Shown: positions 1-6,790 of the stretch, piece by piece | Layout of the letters: every line of letters starts with the position of its first letter | How positions within the stretch are numbered: position 1 is the stretch's first letter | DNA from: DASZZY01 sp036260395 | Lineage (GTDB): Bacteria; Actinomycetota; UBA4738; CALAEC01 | Length of the DNA: 14,496 nucleotides | Direction of reading: 5' to 3' | Assembly (NCBI GenBank): GCA_036260395.1 | Contig: DASZZY010000022.1 | Span: forward strand, 1-14,496 | Notes under the pieces: generated by a model | Told to the model about the DNA's origin: nothing | What the model saw: the letters and a program-made list of their open reading frames with translations, nothing else | Database searches by the model: none | Made by a program: the position numbers and the translations under genes

Positions 1-1
1 G

Positions 2-907
2 ATCAAGGACCTCGCACCGCGGGACATGATCTCCCGGGCCATCTACCAGGAGATCAAGGAGGGGCGGGGGGCCGAGGGGAAGGACTACGTGTACCTCGAC
101 GTCCGGCACCTAGATCCCGACGTCGTCGAGAAGAAGCTCCCCGACGTGACGGAGTTCGCCCGGATCTACCTCGGCGTGGAGCCGCTGGAGGAGCCGGTCC
201 CGATCCAGCCCACCGCTCACTACGGGATGGGCGGCATCCCCACCGACGTCGACGGCCGCGTGGTGGTCGGCGAGGCCGAGGAGCCGGTCCCCGGGCTGTA
301 CGCCGCGGGCGAGTGCGCGTGCGTCTCGGTCCACGGCGGGAACCGGCTGGGGACCAACTCGCTGCTCGACATCGTGGTGTTCGGACGCCGGGGCGGGCTC
401 GACATGGCCCGCTACGCCAGGGAGACCGACCTCCCGCCGCTCCCCGACCGCCCGGAGGCCGACGCCGCGGCCGGGCTGCGTCGCCTGCTGGAGGCCTCGG
501 GCGGCGACAACTTCGCCGACATCCGCGACGAGATGCAGGAGCACATGTTCGACCTGGCGGGCGTGGTCCGCGTCGAGGAGGGCCTGCGCAAGGTCCAGGA
601 GCTCCTCGGGGGGCTGCGCGAGCGGTACGGGCGGGCCGTCGTCCAGGACAAGGGCCGGGTGTACAACACCGACCTCATGGAGGCCTGGGAGCTCGGCGCC
701 CTGCTGGACTGCGCCGATACCCTCGTGGCCGCGGCGCTGGCACGGGACGAGAGCCGGGGGGGGCACTACCGCGAGGACCATCCGCTGCGCGACGACGACC
801 ACTGGCTGCGCCACTCGCTGGCGTACCGGGAGGCCGACGGGTCGGTCCGGCTGGAGTACAAGCCGGTGAAGATGGGGCCGTACGTCCCGATGGAGCGGAA
901 GTACTGA
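2..907 (+). CDS. sdhA: Succinate dehydrogenase flavoprotein subunit, 3' part (5' end outside window)
   Basis: FAD-bearing catalytic subunit of succinate dehydrogenase (complex II), which oxidises succinate to fumarate at the cytoplasmic face of the membrane. The frame is open from base 2, and about 301 C-terminal codons are present. Visible active-site segments are PRDMISRAI (Arg codon 20-22, equivalent to the substrate Arg of E. coli RDVVAR), PTAHYGMGGIPT (His codon 218-220) and HGGNRLGTNSLLDIVVFGR (Arg codon 344-346). The end ERKY is typical of SdhA. The FAD-binding N-terminus and the flavinylated His lie upstream of the window. The stop TGA shares one base with the sdhB ATG (TGATG), which implies translational coupling. 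Fumarate reductase flavoprotein is homologous, but the pairing with sdhB and the TCA-gene neighbourhood favour SdhA. Confidence 0.96.
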   Translation: MKDLAPRDMISRAIYQEIKEGRGAEGKDYVYLDVRHLDPDVVEKKLPDVTEFARIYLGVEPLEEPVPIQPTAHYGMGGIPTDVDGRVVVGEAEEPVPGLYAAGECACVSVHGGNRLGTNSLLDIVVFGRRGGLDMARYARETDLPPLPDRPEADAAAGLRRLLEASGGDNFADIRDEMQEHMFDLAGVVRVEEGLRKVQELLGGLRERYGRAVVQDKGRVYNTDLMEAWELGALLDCADTLVAAALARDESRGGHYREDHPLRDDDHWLRHSLAYREADGSVRLEYKPVKMGPYVPMERKY

Positions 908-1731
908 TGGCCGACGAGCAGCGCGACGCGGCGAGGGCCGAGGTGCAGGCCGGGGCCGACGCCCGCGAGACGACGCCCCGGGAGTACGAGGCCGGCCCCC
1001 GGGAGGCCGACGGCGCCGTGACCGGGAAGATTCCGCTCCAGGTCCGGATCCGACGCTACAACCCGGAGATCAGCCCGGACCCATGGTGGGACGAGTTCAC
1101 CGTGGAGATGGAGCCCTCCGACCGGGTCCTCGATGCGCTCCACGAGGTCAAGTGGCGACACGACGGGACGCTGGCGCTGCGGCGCTCGTGCGCACACGGG
1201 ATCTGCGGGTCCGACGCCATGCTGATCAACGGCCACAACCGGCTGGCGTGCAAGGTCCTCGTGAAGGACGTGGCGCCGAAGGTCACCGTGGAGCCCATCC
1301 GCGGCTTCCAGCCTCTCAAGGACCTGATCGTCGACATGGACGCGTTCTTCGAGGGCTACAAGAAGGTGCTCCCCTACCTCATCAACGACCAGGACCCCGG
1401 GCCGCGGGAGCGGCCGCAGTCGCCGGAAGAGCGCGAGCGCTACGACGACACGACGAAGTGCATCCTCTGCGCAGCGTGCACGACCTCATGCCCGATCTTC
1501 TGGGGCGACGAAGGCTACATCGGCCCGGCGGCGATCGTGAACGCCCACCGGTTCATCTTCGACTCGCGCGACGAGGGCGCCCGCCCGCGCCTGCAGATCC
1601 TCGGCGAGAAGAGCGGGGTGTTCCGGTGCCGGACGACCTTCAACTGCACCGAGGCGTGCCCGCGGGGGATCAAGGTCACCAAGGCCATCCAGGAAGTGAA
1701 GCGGGCCATCATGTTCGACCGCCTGTCCTGA
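907..1731 (+). CDS. sdhB: Succinate dehydrogenase iron-sulfur subunit
   Basis: Electron-transfer subunit of complex II, 274 aa, passing electrons from FAD to quinone. The 2Fe-2S ligands are C95, C100, D103 and C115. Asp in the third position (CGSDAM) also occurs in E. coli SdhB, so it is not a defect. The second domain has CILCAACTTSCP and CRTTFNCTEACP. By family pattern, C185, C188, C191 and C251 hold the 4Fe-4S cluster, and C195, C241 and C247 the 3Fe-4S cluster. The ATG overlaps the sdhA stop by one base. The first ~40 residues are acidic, Ala/Glu-rich and lie before the conserved core, which begins near KIPLQVRIRRYNP. A GTG at 1018 (residue 38), with GGGAGG about 12 nt upstream, is an alternative start. 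No sdhC/sdhD anchor gene follows, so anchors are presumably upstream of sdhA. Confidence 0.95.
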   Translation: MADEQRDAARAEVQAGADARETTPREYEAGPREADGAVTGKIPLQVRIRRYNPEISPDPWWDEFTVEMEPSDRVLDALHEVKWRHDGTLALRRSCAHGICGSDAMLINGHNRLACKVLVKDVAPKVTVEPIRGFQPLKDLIVDMDAFFEGYKKVLPYLINDQDPGPRERPQSPEERERYDDTTKCILCAACTTSCPIFWGDEGYIGPAAIVNAHRFIFDSRDEGARPRLQILGEKSGVFRCRTTFNCTEACPRGIKVTKAIQEVKRAIMFDRLS

Positions 1732-1780
1732 ACGGGTTTCGTTCCTCGCCGACCAGGGAATTTGTCACTCTGTCAGCAGA

Positions 1781-1790
1781 GGAAGGGAGG
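1781..1790 (+). promoter_or_regulatory. Strong ribosome binding site of the small basic protein gene
   Basis: The purine run GGAAGGGAGG ends 5 nt before ATG 1796. It fixes the start of the short downstream gene and supports it as a real translated gene despite its low complexity. Confidence 0.7.
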
Positions 1791-1795
1791 CGCTC

Positions 1796-2137
1796 ATGCC
1801 TCAGAAGGCGTGGAGCGGCAAGCGGGAACGGCAGTACGAGAAGATCAAGTCGAGCGCGAAGAAGCGCGGGGCCGGCACCAAGCGGGCCAAGGAGATCGCG
1901 GCCCGGACCGTGAACAAGGAGCGGGCCCGGTCGGGCGAGTCGCGGCAGCGGTCGAGGACCTCGACCCGGGGCCCGTCCTCCGGCCAGCGCGGCGGGCGCA
2001 GGTCCGGGACGAACCGGCCCAAGGGCCGCACGAAGGAGCAGCTCTACAACGACGCGAAGCGCCTGGGGATCAGCGGCCGATCGAGCATGAACAAGTCGCA
2101 GCTCCAGCGCGCCGTGAGTCGCAAGAAGGCCTCCTGA
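1796..2137 (+). CDS. Small basic protein with C-terminal Rho_N-like domain
   Basis: A 113-aa, strongly basic protein with no membrane segment or signal peptide. The N-terminal part (about 1-55) has KAWSGKRERQYEKIK and then AKEIAARTVNKERARSGES. This pattern recurs in a small-protein family of actinobacteria, proteobacteria and haloarchaea, often labelled plasmid stabilization or Rho-termination-factor-domain protein. Residues 56-78 are a Ser/Arg/Gly-rich linker. Residues 79-107 (TKEQLYNDAKRLGISGRSSM and on) look like the helix-extended-loop-helix fold of the Rho N-terminal domain, a nucleic-acid-binding or SAP-like module. A plasmid-maintenance role is unsupported, since no toxin or antitoxin partner lies beside it. 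It is 64 bp downstream of sdhB on the same strand, with its own strong ribosome site. Function unknown; nucleic-acid binding is an inference from charge and fold. Confidence 0.8.
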   Translation: MPQKAWSGKRERQYEKIKSSAKKRGAGTKRAKEIAARTVNKERARSGESRQRSRTSTRGPSSGQRGGRRSGTNRPKGRTKEQLYNDAKRLGISGRSSMNKSQLQRAVSRKKAS

Positions 2138-2187
2138 GCCGCGGCCTCGGCGCCTTCCGCTCCCTCGGGGCCGTCGAAGCTGCCTGC

Positions 2188-2193
2188 TAGCCT
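2188..2193 (+). promoter_or_regulatory. Candidate -10 element for a leaderless isocitrate dehydrogenase transcript
   Basis: TAGCCT fits the TANNNT form of actinobacterial -10 elements and ends 6 nt before the GTG start at 2200. There is no Shine-Dalgarno sequence between them, so the transcript may begin at the start codon. No good -35 hexamer is visible at the usual distance, so this rests on geometry only. Confidence 0.35.
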
Positions 2194-2199
2194 GTCAGC

Positions 2200-3267
2200 G
2201 TGCCCCACCGCGTCACGCTGATCCCGGGAGACGGCATCGGCCCGGAGGTCGCGGACGCCGCCAGGACCGTCGTCGAGGCCACCGGCGTTGGCGTCGCCTG
2301 GGACGTCCAGGACGCCGGGGCGACGGTCATCGACGCCGAGGGCACCCCGCTCCCCGACCGCGTGCTGGACTCGATCCGTCAGACCGGGGTGGCGATCAAG
2401 GGCCCGATCACCACGCCGGTCGGGACGGGGTTCCGGAGCGTCAACGTGGCGCTCCGGCAAGAGCTCGACCTGTTCGCGGCGGTCCGGCCGTCCCGGCACC
2501 TCCCGGGGGTCGAGACGCGTCACCCCGGCGTGGACCTCGTGGTGGTCCGCGAGAACACCGAGGACCTCTACCAGGGCATCGAGTTCGAGCGGGGATCCGA
2601 TGCCACCGCGGGCCTCCGTCGACGGTTGAGTGATCTCGCCGGCTATCGGATCCCCGACGACGCCGGCGTGACCGTCAAGCCGATCTCGGTCTCGGGCACC
2701 CGGCGGATCGTCCGGTTCGGGCTGGAGTACGCGTTACGCCACGGCCGCAAGAAGGTCACCGTCGGGCACAAGGCCAACATCATGAAGTTCTCGGACGGCG
2801 TATTCCTCCAGACGGCGCTGGGAATCGCGGCGGCCGAGTACCCCGAGGTCATCGACGTGGAAGCCATCCAGGTCGACGAGCTGGCCATGTGGCTCGCGTG
2901 GCACCCCGAGGACCTCGATGTCCTCCTGCTTCCGAACCTGTACGGCGACATCATCTCCGACCTGTGCGCCGGGCTGGTCGGCGGGCTCGGCCTGGCCCCG
3001 GGGGCCAACATCGGGAACCGGTACGCCGTCTTCGAGCCGGTCCACGGCAGCGCGCCGGACATCGCGGGGAAGGGCATCGCCAACCCGGTAGCCATGATCC
3101 TCACCGCGGCGCTTATGCTCCGCCACCTCGGGGAGGACGACGGGGGCGCGGCGGTCGAATCCGCCGTGGCGGCGGTCCTCGAGGAGGGCCGGGTGGTGAC
3201 GCCGGACATGGGCGGCTCGGCGAGCACCGCGGACGTGGCGGCAGCGGTGGCGGCCCGGCTCGCCTGA
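2200..3267 (+). CDS. icd: Isocitrate dehydrogenase, NAD-type cofactor signature
   Basis: A 355-aa beta-decarboxylating dehydrogenase of the isocitrate/isopropylmalate family, converting isocitrate to 2-oxoglutarate and CO2. LIPGDGIGPEV opens the protein. GFRSVNVALR gives S80, N82 and R86, the S-x-N-x-x-L-R isocitrate motif rather than the isopropylmalate form. R96, R117, Y124, K191, and metal ligands D226, D250 and D254 are also present. In the cofactor loop GSAPDIAGKGIANP, D287, I288 and A294 stand where E. coli NADP enzyme has K344, Y345 and V351, and the later Tyr391 equivalent is Pro (VVTPDMGG). These are the known NAD-type residues. The start is GTG without a ribosome site (see the -10 candidate). 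The gene is convergent with the mdh gene. Homoisocitrate or tartrate dehydrogenase activity is possible but less likely. Confidence 0.88.
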   Translation: MPHRVTLIPGDGIGPEVADAARTVVEATGVGVAWDVQDAGATVIDAEGTPLPDRVLDSIRQTGVAIKGPITTPVGTGFRSVNVALRQELDLFAAVRPSRHLPGVETRHPGVDLVVVRENTEDLYQGIEFERGSDATAGLRRRLSDLAGYRIPDDAGVTVKPISVSGTRRIVRFGLEYALRHGRKKVTVGHKANIMKFSDGVFLQTALGIAAAEYPEVIDVEAIQVDELAMWLAWHPEDLDVLLLPNLYGDIISDLCAGLVGGLGLAPGANIGNRYAVFEPVHGSAPDIAGKGIANPVAMILTAALMLRHLGEDDGGAAVESAVAAVLEEGRVVTPDMGGSASTADVAAAVAARLA

Positions 3268-3281
3268 GCGGCTATCCGCCG

Positions 3282-3317
3282 CCGAGCCCGCCGCTAAGGC
3301 CGCTGGGCGGCACTCGG
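3282..3317. terminator. Hairpin between convergent icd and mdh
   Basis: CCGAG (3282-3286) pairs with CTCGG (3313-3317), and CCGCC (3288-3292) with GGCGG (3306-3310), around a 13-nt loop with a small internal bulge. There is no T-run. In such GC-rich genomes hairpins without U-tracts are common at convergent gene ends. It could serve the icd gene directly and act as a backstop for mdh. Confidence 0.35.
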
Positions 3318-3331
3318 GCCAACCGCCGCCG

Positions 3332-3355
3332 GCAGGGCGCGACACCGCCTCCTGC
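3332..3355. terminator. Second hairpin, just past the mdh stop codon
   Basis: GCAG (3332-3335) with CTGC (3352-3355) and GGCG (3336-3339) with CGCC (3346-3349), with a two-base bulge. It lies 11 bp beyond the mdh stop on the minus strand, the right place for an mdh terminator. No T-run is present. Confidence 0.3.
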
Positions 3356-3365
3356 GGGTCGGACG

Positions 3366-4292
3366 TCAGAGCTTCGCCAGGTCCGCGCAGCGGGTTCGGA
3401 TGCCCTCGGCGGCCTCGCGTAGAGCCGCGAGCGTCGACTCGTCCAGCTCCAGCTCGACGACCTCCTCGACGCCGCCTCGTCCCAGCCGGGCGGGGAGGCC
3501 CACGAACACGTCGGAGATCCCGTACTGCCCCGACGCCCAGACGCACGCCGGCACGACGGCCTTCGTGTCGCCGACGATGGCGTCGACCATCTCCGCGACC
3601 GCCGCCGATGGCGCGTAGTAGGCGCTCCCCTTCTTCAGGTACGAGACGATCTCGGCCCCGGCGTCGCGCGTGCGTTGGTACAGGCGCTCGAGCGTGGCCT
3701 CGTCCACCAGGTCCCGGAGAGGCTTGCCGTCGACGGTGGCCCGAGCGGGCAGCGGCACCATCGACTCTCCGTGGGACCCGAGCGTCATGGCCTCGACGCC
3801 CGTCGGCGAGACGTTCAGCTCCTCGGCGATGAAGAACCGCAGCCGGGCGGAGTCGAGCGTCCCGGCCATGCCCATGACCTTCTCCCTCGGGAAGCCGGTG
3901 ACCTCGCCGGCCAGGAAAGTCATCTCGTCGAGCGGGTTGCTGACGACGACGATCACCGCCTCGGGCGAGGTGTCCCTGACCTTGGTGGCCACGTCGCGGA
4001 GGATGCCCGCGTTCTTCTCCAGCAGGTCCATGCGGCTCATCCCCGGCTGTCGCGGGAGGCCGGCGGTGATCACGACGACGTCCGAGCCCGCCGTGTCGCC
4101 GTAGTCGTTCGTCCCCCGCACCGCCGGCTCGAACCCCTCGATCGTGGCCGATTGGTTCATGTCGAGCGCCAGGCCCTGGGGGAGCCCCTCGACGATGTCG
4201 ACCATCACGACCTCGTCGGCCAGGCCCTTCTGGGCCACGCGCATGGCCGTCGTGGCCCCGACGAACCCGCTTCCGACGACGGTGACCTTCAT
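3366..4292 (-). CDS. mdh: Malate dehydrogenase (LDH-like, NAD-dependent)
   Basis: A 308-aa cytoplasmic enzyme that oxidises malate to oxaloacetate, supplying the acceptor for citrate synthase. The Rossmann nucleotide loop is VGSGFVG (G7, G9, G12), with D32 at the end of strand 2 favouring NAD over NADP. The substrate loop AGLPRQPGMSR has R81 and R87. The Arg after GLP marks malate rather than lactate specificity, where lactate dehydrogenase has Gln. N119 (VSNPLD), D147 and R150 (LDSARLR), and catalytic H174 (LGSHGESMVPL) are all present. Length fits the tetrameric LDH-like bacterial MDH group. Its ATG shares one base with the stop of the upstream isocitrate dehydrogenase (TGATG), so the two are one translationally coupled operon and catalyse two NAD(P)-linked steps of the cycle. 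Confidence 0.96.
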   Translation of the reverse strand: MKVTVVGSGFVGATTAMRVAQKGLADEVVMVDIVEGLPQGLALDMNQSATIEGFEPAVRGTNDYGDTAGSDVVVITAGLPRQPGMSRMDLLEKNAGILRDVATKVRDTSPEAVIVVVSNPLDEMTFLAGEVTGFPREKVMGMAGTLDSARLRFFIAEELNVSPTGVEAMTLGSHGESMVPLPARATVDGKPLRDLVDEATLERLYQRTRDAGAEIVSYLKKGSAYYAPSAAVAEMVDAIVGDTKAVVPACVWASGQYGISDVFVGLPARLGRGGVEEVVELELDESTLAALREAAEGIRTRCADLAKL

Positions 4293-5380
4293 CACACACC
4301 CCCGTCCAGCCTGCGGATCACCGCGTCGGCCACCTCCGAGGTGCCCACCGCGGTGGGATCGTCCCGGCGGGGCTTCATGTCGTAGGTGACGTCCTTCCCC
4401 TCGGCGATGACCGCGGCCAGCGCTCGCTCCAACCGGTCCGCGGCGTCGCGCTCCTCGAGGTGCCGGAGCATGAGCATCCCGGAGAACATCATGGCCATCG
4501 GGTTGACCTTGTTCATGCCCCGGTACTTCGGTGCGCTGCCGTGGGTGGCCTCGAACACCGCGGCCTGGTCGCCGATGTTCCCGCCGGGAGCGACCCCCAG
4601 CCCGCCGATAAGCCCGGCGCAGAGGTCGGAGACGATGTCCCCGTACAGGTTGGGAAGGACCAGCACGTCGTACTCCTCGGGCCGGGCCACCAGCTGCATG
4701 GCCAGGTTGTCGACGATCCGGTCCTCGAACTCGACGTCCGGGTACTCCTCGGCGACCTCGCGGGCGGTGGCCAGGAACAGCCCGTCGGAGAACTTCATGA
4801 TGTTCGCCTTGTGCACCGCGGTGACCTTCTTGCGCCCCTCCCGGCGGGCGTACTCGAAGGCCCATCGCACGATCCTCTTGGTCCCGGTCACGGAGATCGG
4901 CTTGATCGAGATGCCGGAGTCCTCGCGGATCTGCTGGCCGGCCAGGTCCGCGATGAAGTCGATGAGCTGCTTGGCCTCGGGGGTGCCCTGCTCGAACTCC
5001 ACCCCGGCGTACAGGTCCTCGTGGTTCTCGCGGCAGATCACCACGTCGACGTTCTCGTACCGCGAACGCACGCCCGGATAGGACTTGCAGGGACGGAGGC
5101 AGCAGAACAGGTCGAGCTCCTTGCGGAGGGCCACGTTGACGCTGCGGAACCCCGTGCCAACCGGCGTCGTGATCGGCCCCTTGATCGCCACGCCGTTCGT
5201 CCGGATCGAGTCGAGGACGTGCTCGGGCAGGGGGGTCCCGTACCGGTCCATGACGTCTGCGCCGGCCTCCTGGTGGTCCCACTCGAACGCCACGCCCGTC
5301 GCCTCCAGGACGCGGCGCGTGGCGTCCGAGAGCTCGGGCCCCACGCCGTCACCGGGGATGAACGTCACACGGTGCGCCAC
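4292..5380 (-). CDS. icd: Isocitrate dehydrogenase, NADP-type cofactor signature
   Basis: A 362-aa paralogue of the + strand isocitrate dehydrogenase in this window. They align without gaps over residues 1-200 with about 65% identity by hand count. Substrate residues S80, N82, R86, R96, R117, Y124 and K191 and metal residues D224, D248 and D252 are conserved. The cofactor loop differs: GSAPKYRGMNKVNP has K285, Y286 and V292, and VTYDM has Y333. These equal E. coli K344, Y345, V351 and Y391, which bind the NADP 2'-phosphate, though the R395 equivalent is not cleanly aligned. It starts at GTG, with GGAAGGAG 6 nt upstream. It is followed by mdh with a one-base overlap and preceded by the kinase gene 63 bp upstream on the same strand. 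Cofactor choice is inferred, not shown. Confidence 0.9.
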   Translation of the reverse strand: MAHRVTFIPGDGVGPELSDATRRVLEATGVAFEWDHQEAGADVMDRYGTPLPEHVLDSIRTNGVAIKGPITTPVGTGFRSVNVALRKELDLFCCLRPCKSYPGVRSRYENVDVVICRENHEDLYAGVEFEQGTPEAKQLIDFIADLAGQQIREDSGISIKPISVTGTKRIVRWAFEYARREGRKKVTAVHKANIMKFSDGLFLATAREVAEEYPDVEFEDRIVDNLAMQLVARPEEYDVLVLPNLYGDIVSDLCAGLIGGLGVAPGGNIGDQAAVFEATHGSAPKYRGMNKVNPMAMMFSGMLMLRHLEERDAADRLERALAAVIAEGKDVTYDMKPRRDDPTAVGTSEVADAVIRRLDGGV

Positions 5381-5386
5381 GGCTCG

Positions 5387-5394
5387 CTCCTTCC
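5387..5394 (-). promoter_or_regulatory. Ribosome binding site of minus-strand icd
   Basis: On the minus strand GGAAGGAG ends 6 nt before the GTG codon at 5380-5378. It decides the GTG start, since no upstream ATG is in frame between here and the kinase stop. Confidence 0.7.
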
Positions 5395-5410
5395 GGGTCG
5401 GTGCCTCCGC

Positions 5411-5416
5411 ATCATA
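5411..5416 (-). promoter_or_regulatory. Candidate -10 element for the icd-mdh operon
   Basis: The minus strand reads TATGAT, close to the sigma-70 consensus. It lies 30 nt before the GTG start, giving a leader of about 23 nt containing the GGAAGGAG ribosome site. No recognisable -35 lies 16-19 nt upstream. It would allow icd-mdh to be transcribed independently of the kinase gene 63 bp upstream. Confidence 0.4.
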
Positions 5417-5443
5417 GCGACCGGTGCTCCGCGGCCCGTCGGG

Positions 5444-6694
5444 CTATCCCTCGTCCTCGGGCTCGGTGGTCGGCGACGCCGACGGGGACGGGGATGGCGA
5501 GGGAGACGGGGAGGGCGACGGCTCCTCCTCCTCCTCCGCCGCCGGGCCGTCGGGTTCCGGCACGGCCGGCTCCTCGCTCCGGCGCTCGTCGGGCTTCGCC
5601 GGTCCCTGGGCGGGCCGGTCGGACCCACCCTCGCCGGAGGCGGGCTCGGTCCCGGCCACCGAGGACGGGCGGGGCGCCGGGCGGGTAGCCTCGACCTCCC
5701 GAGGCACCGGGTCCTGGCCCACGCCCCGGGGAAGCGCGATGGCCAGCGAGAGCCAGAGCGCGATCCCCGCCGCCACGGCGGCGGCGACCGTCCGCCAGCG
5801 GGGGCGCCCCGGGTGACGCGCCAGCGACTCCGGCGCCACGTCGGTGGGCGCGTCCACCGCCGGCACCGGAAGCCCCGCGGCGATCGCCTGCAGGTCCGAG
5901 CGGAAGGCCTCGGCCGACGGGTAGCGCTCGGCGGGGTCCTTGGCCAGAGCCCGGAGGACGACGGCGTCGAGATCGTCCGAGACGTCGGCGTTGACGGCCG
6001 AGGGCGGGCGCGGCGCCTCCTCGACGTGCCGGTAGACCACGGCCAGCGCCGAGTCGCCCACGAACGGCGGCCGGCCCGTCAGGAGCTCGTACAGGAGGGC
6101 GCCGAGCGAGTAGATGTCCGAGCGATGGTCCACCGGGCGGCCGAGGGCCTGCTCCGGAGAGACGTACGCGGCCGTCCCGAGCACGGCCGACGTGTGCGTC
6201 GACGCGTCCCCCGAGGCCGCGCGAGCGATCCCGAAGTCCGTCATCTTGACGTCGCCGCCGGGGGTGAGGATCACGTTCGACGGCTTGACGTCCCGGTGGA
6301 TGATGCCGGCGTCGTGGGCCGCCGCCAGCGCCGCCGCCAGGCGGGCGGCCAGCCGCGCCGCCTCCTCGGGCGGGAGAGCGCCGCCCTCGTCCAGGACCGC
6401 CGACAGCGTCCGGCCCTCGACGTGCTCCATCACCAGGTAGGGCCAGCCGCCCTCCGATCCCGAGTCGAAGACCGTCACGACCGAGGGATGGTTCAGCCGG
6501 GCGGCGGACAGCGCCTCGCGGCGGAATCGCGCCACGGCGGCCTCGTCCTCGGCCAGGTGGGGCGCCAGCACCTTGACCGCCACCGTCCGCTCCAGGACCA
6601 GATCGCGGGCCCGGAAGACCTTGCCCATGCCCCCTTGCCCGAGGAGGCCCTCGAGTCGGTAGCGTCCGGCCAACACGCGCGGAGTGGTCACCAC
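5444..6694 (-). CDS. PknB-like membrane Ser/Thr protein kinase without PASTA domains
   Basis: A 416-aa Hanks-type kinase. The cytoplasmic kinase domain spans about residues 11-270: Gly-loop GQGGMG (19-24), Lys41, Glu60, HRDVKPSN (133-140), DFG (153-155), a Thr/Ser-rich activation loop (T166, T168), SPE (179-181), D193 and R257. All catalytic residues are intact. One membrane helix spans about 302-322, followed by an outside tail of ~95 residues. The tail is Pro/Glu-rich, with five Glu and a Pro-Ser repeat (392-408), and has no PASTA or sensor fold. The gene starts at tandem GTG GTG codons with no clear ribosome site. TAAAGC sits 3 nt before the first GTG, so leaderless translation is possible. 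It is divergent from citrate synthase and upstream of icd-mdh, so TCA enzymes are plausible substrates; this is inference. Signal sensed: unknown. Confidence 0.93.
   Translation of the reverse strand: MVTTPRVLAGRYRLEGLLGQGGMGKVFRARDLVLERTVAVKVLAPHLAEDEAAVARFRREALSAARLNHPSVVTVFDSGSEGGWPYLVMEHVEGRTLSAVLDEGGALPPEEAARLAARLAAALAAAHDAGIIHRDVKPSNVILTPGGDVKMTDFGIARAASGDASTHTSAVLGTAAYVSPEQALGRPVDHRSDIYSLGALLYELLTGRPPFVGDSALAVVYRHVEEAPRPPSAVNADVSDDLDAVVLRALAKDPAERYPSAEAFRSDLQAIAAGLPVPAVDAPTDVAPESLARHPGRPRWRTVAAAVAAGIALWLSLAIALPRGVGQDPVPREVEATRPAPRPSSVAGTEPASGEGGSDRPAQGPAKPDERRSEEPAVPEPDGPAAEEEEEPSPSPSPSPSPSPSASPTTEPEDEG
5471..5521 (-). repeat. Short tandem repeat encoding a Pro-Ser tail in the kinase
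   Basis: Degenerate 6-bp units (GGGGAC, GGGGAT, GGCGAG, GGAGAC, GGGGAG and similar on the + strand) encode alternating Pro and Ser at kinase residues 392-408. It is next to a run of five Glu codons. Such a tract could vary in length between strains. Confidence 0.6.
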
Positions 6695-6758
6695 CGAGCT
6701 TTACCCGCGCGCCGGGCCCCCTACCCGCGTCGCGGTTCGGGTCCCGAAGGCTCCCTGG

Positions 6759-6764
6759 TAGACT
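6759..6764 (+). promoter_or_regulatory. Candidate -10 element for citrate synthase
   Basis: TAGACT (TANNNT form) lies in the 96-bp divergent gap between the kinase and citrate synthase genes. The predicted start point near 6771 gives a ~20-nt leader with the AGGAGG site. TTCGGG at 6736-6741, spaced 17 bp, is a poor -35. Confidence 0.4.
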
Positions 6765-6780
6765 CGACCGGGAGCAGGCG

Positions 6781-6786
6781 AGGAGG
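6781..6786 (+). promoter_or_regulatory. Ribosome binding site of citrate synthase
   Basis: A perfect AGGAGG lies 4 nt before GTG 6791. It fixes the true start of citrate synthase inside a much longer open frame that runs antisense through the kinase gene. Confidence 0.75.
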
Positions 6787-6790
6787 CCAC

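Noticed and set aside
1192..1251. Missing cysteine in the SdhB 2Fe-2S motif (CGSD) as a loss of function
   Set aside because: Asp at this position is also found in functional SdhB such as that of E. coli.
1730..1744. GAACG-GGTTT-CGTTC hairpin over the sdhB stop codon as a terminator
   Set aside because: Only a 5-bp stem that overlaps the stop codon, with no T-run; too weak to call.
1796..2137. Reading the small basic protein as a toxin-antitoxin or plasmid-maintenance gene
   Set aside because: No partner gene, no toxin fold, and no plasmid features in the window; the family label appears to be a propagated annotation.
2734..4299. Long minus-strand open frame opposite the + strand icd and in another frame of mdh
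   Set aside because: The translation is Arg/Gly-rich with no family motifs; both regions are explained by conserved genes in other frames.
4460..6790. Long + strand open frame running into citrate synthase in the same frame
   Set aside because: It is antisense to icd and the kinase, its translation is low-complexity Arg/Gly/His-rich sequence, and the AGGAGG-GTG at 6781-6793 marks the real start. GC-rich codon bias keeps antisense frames open.
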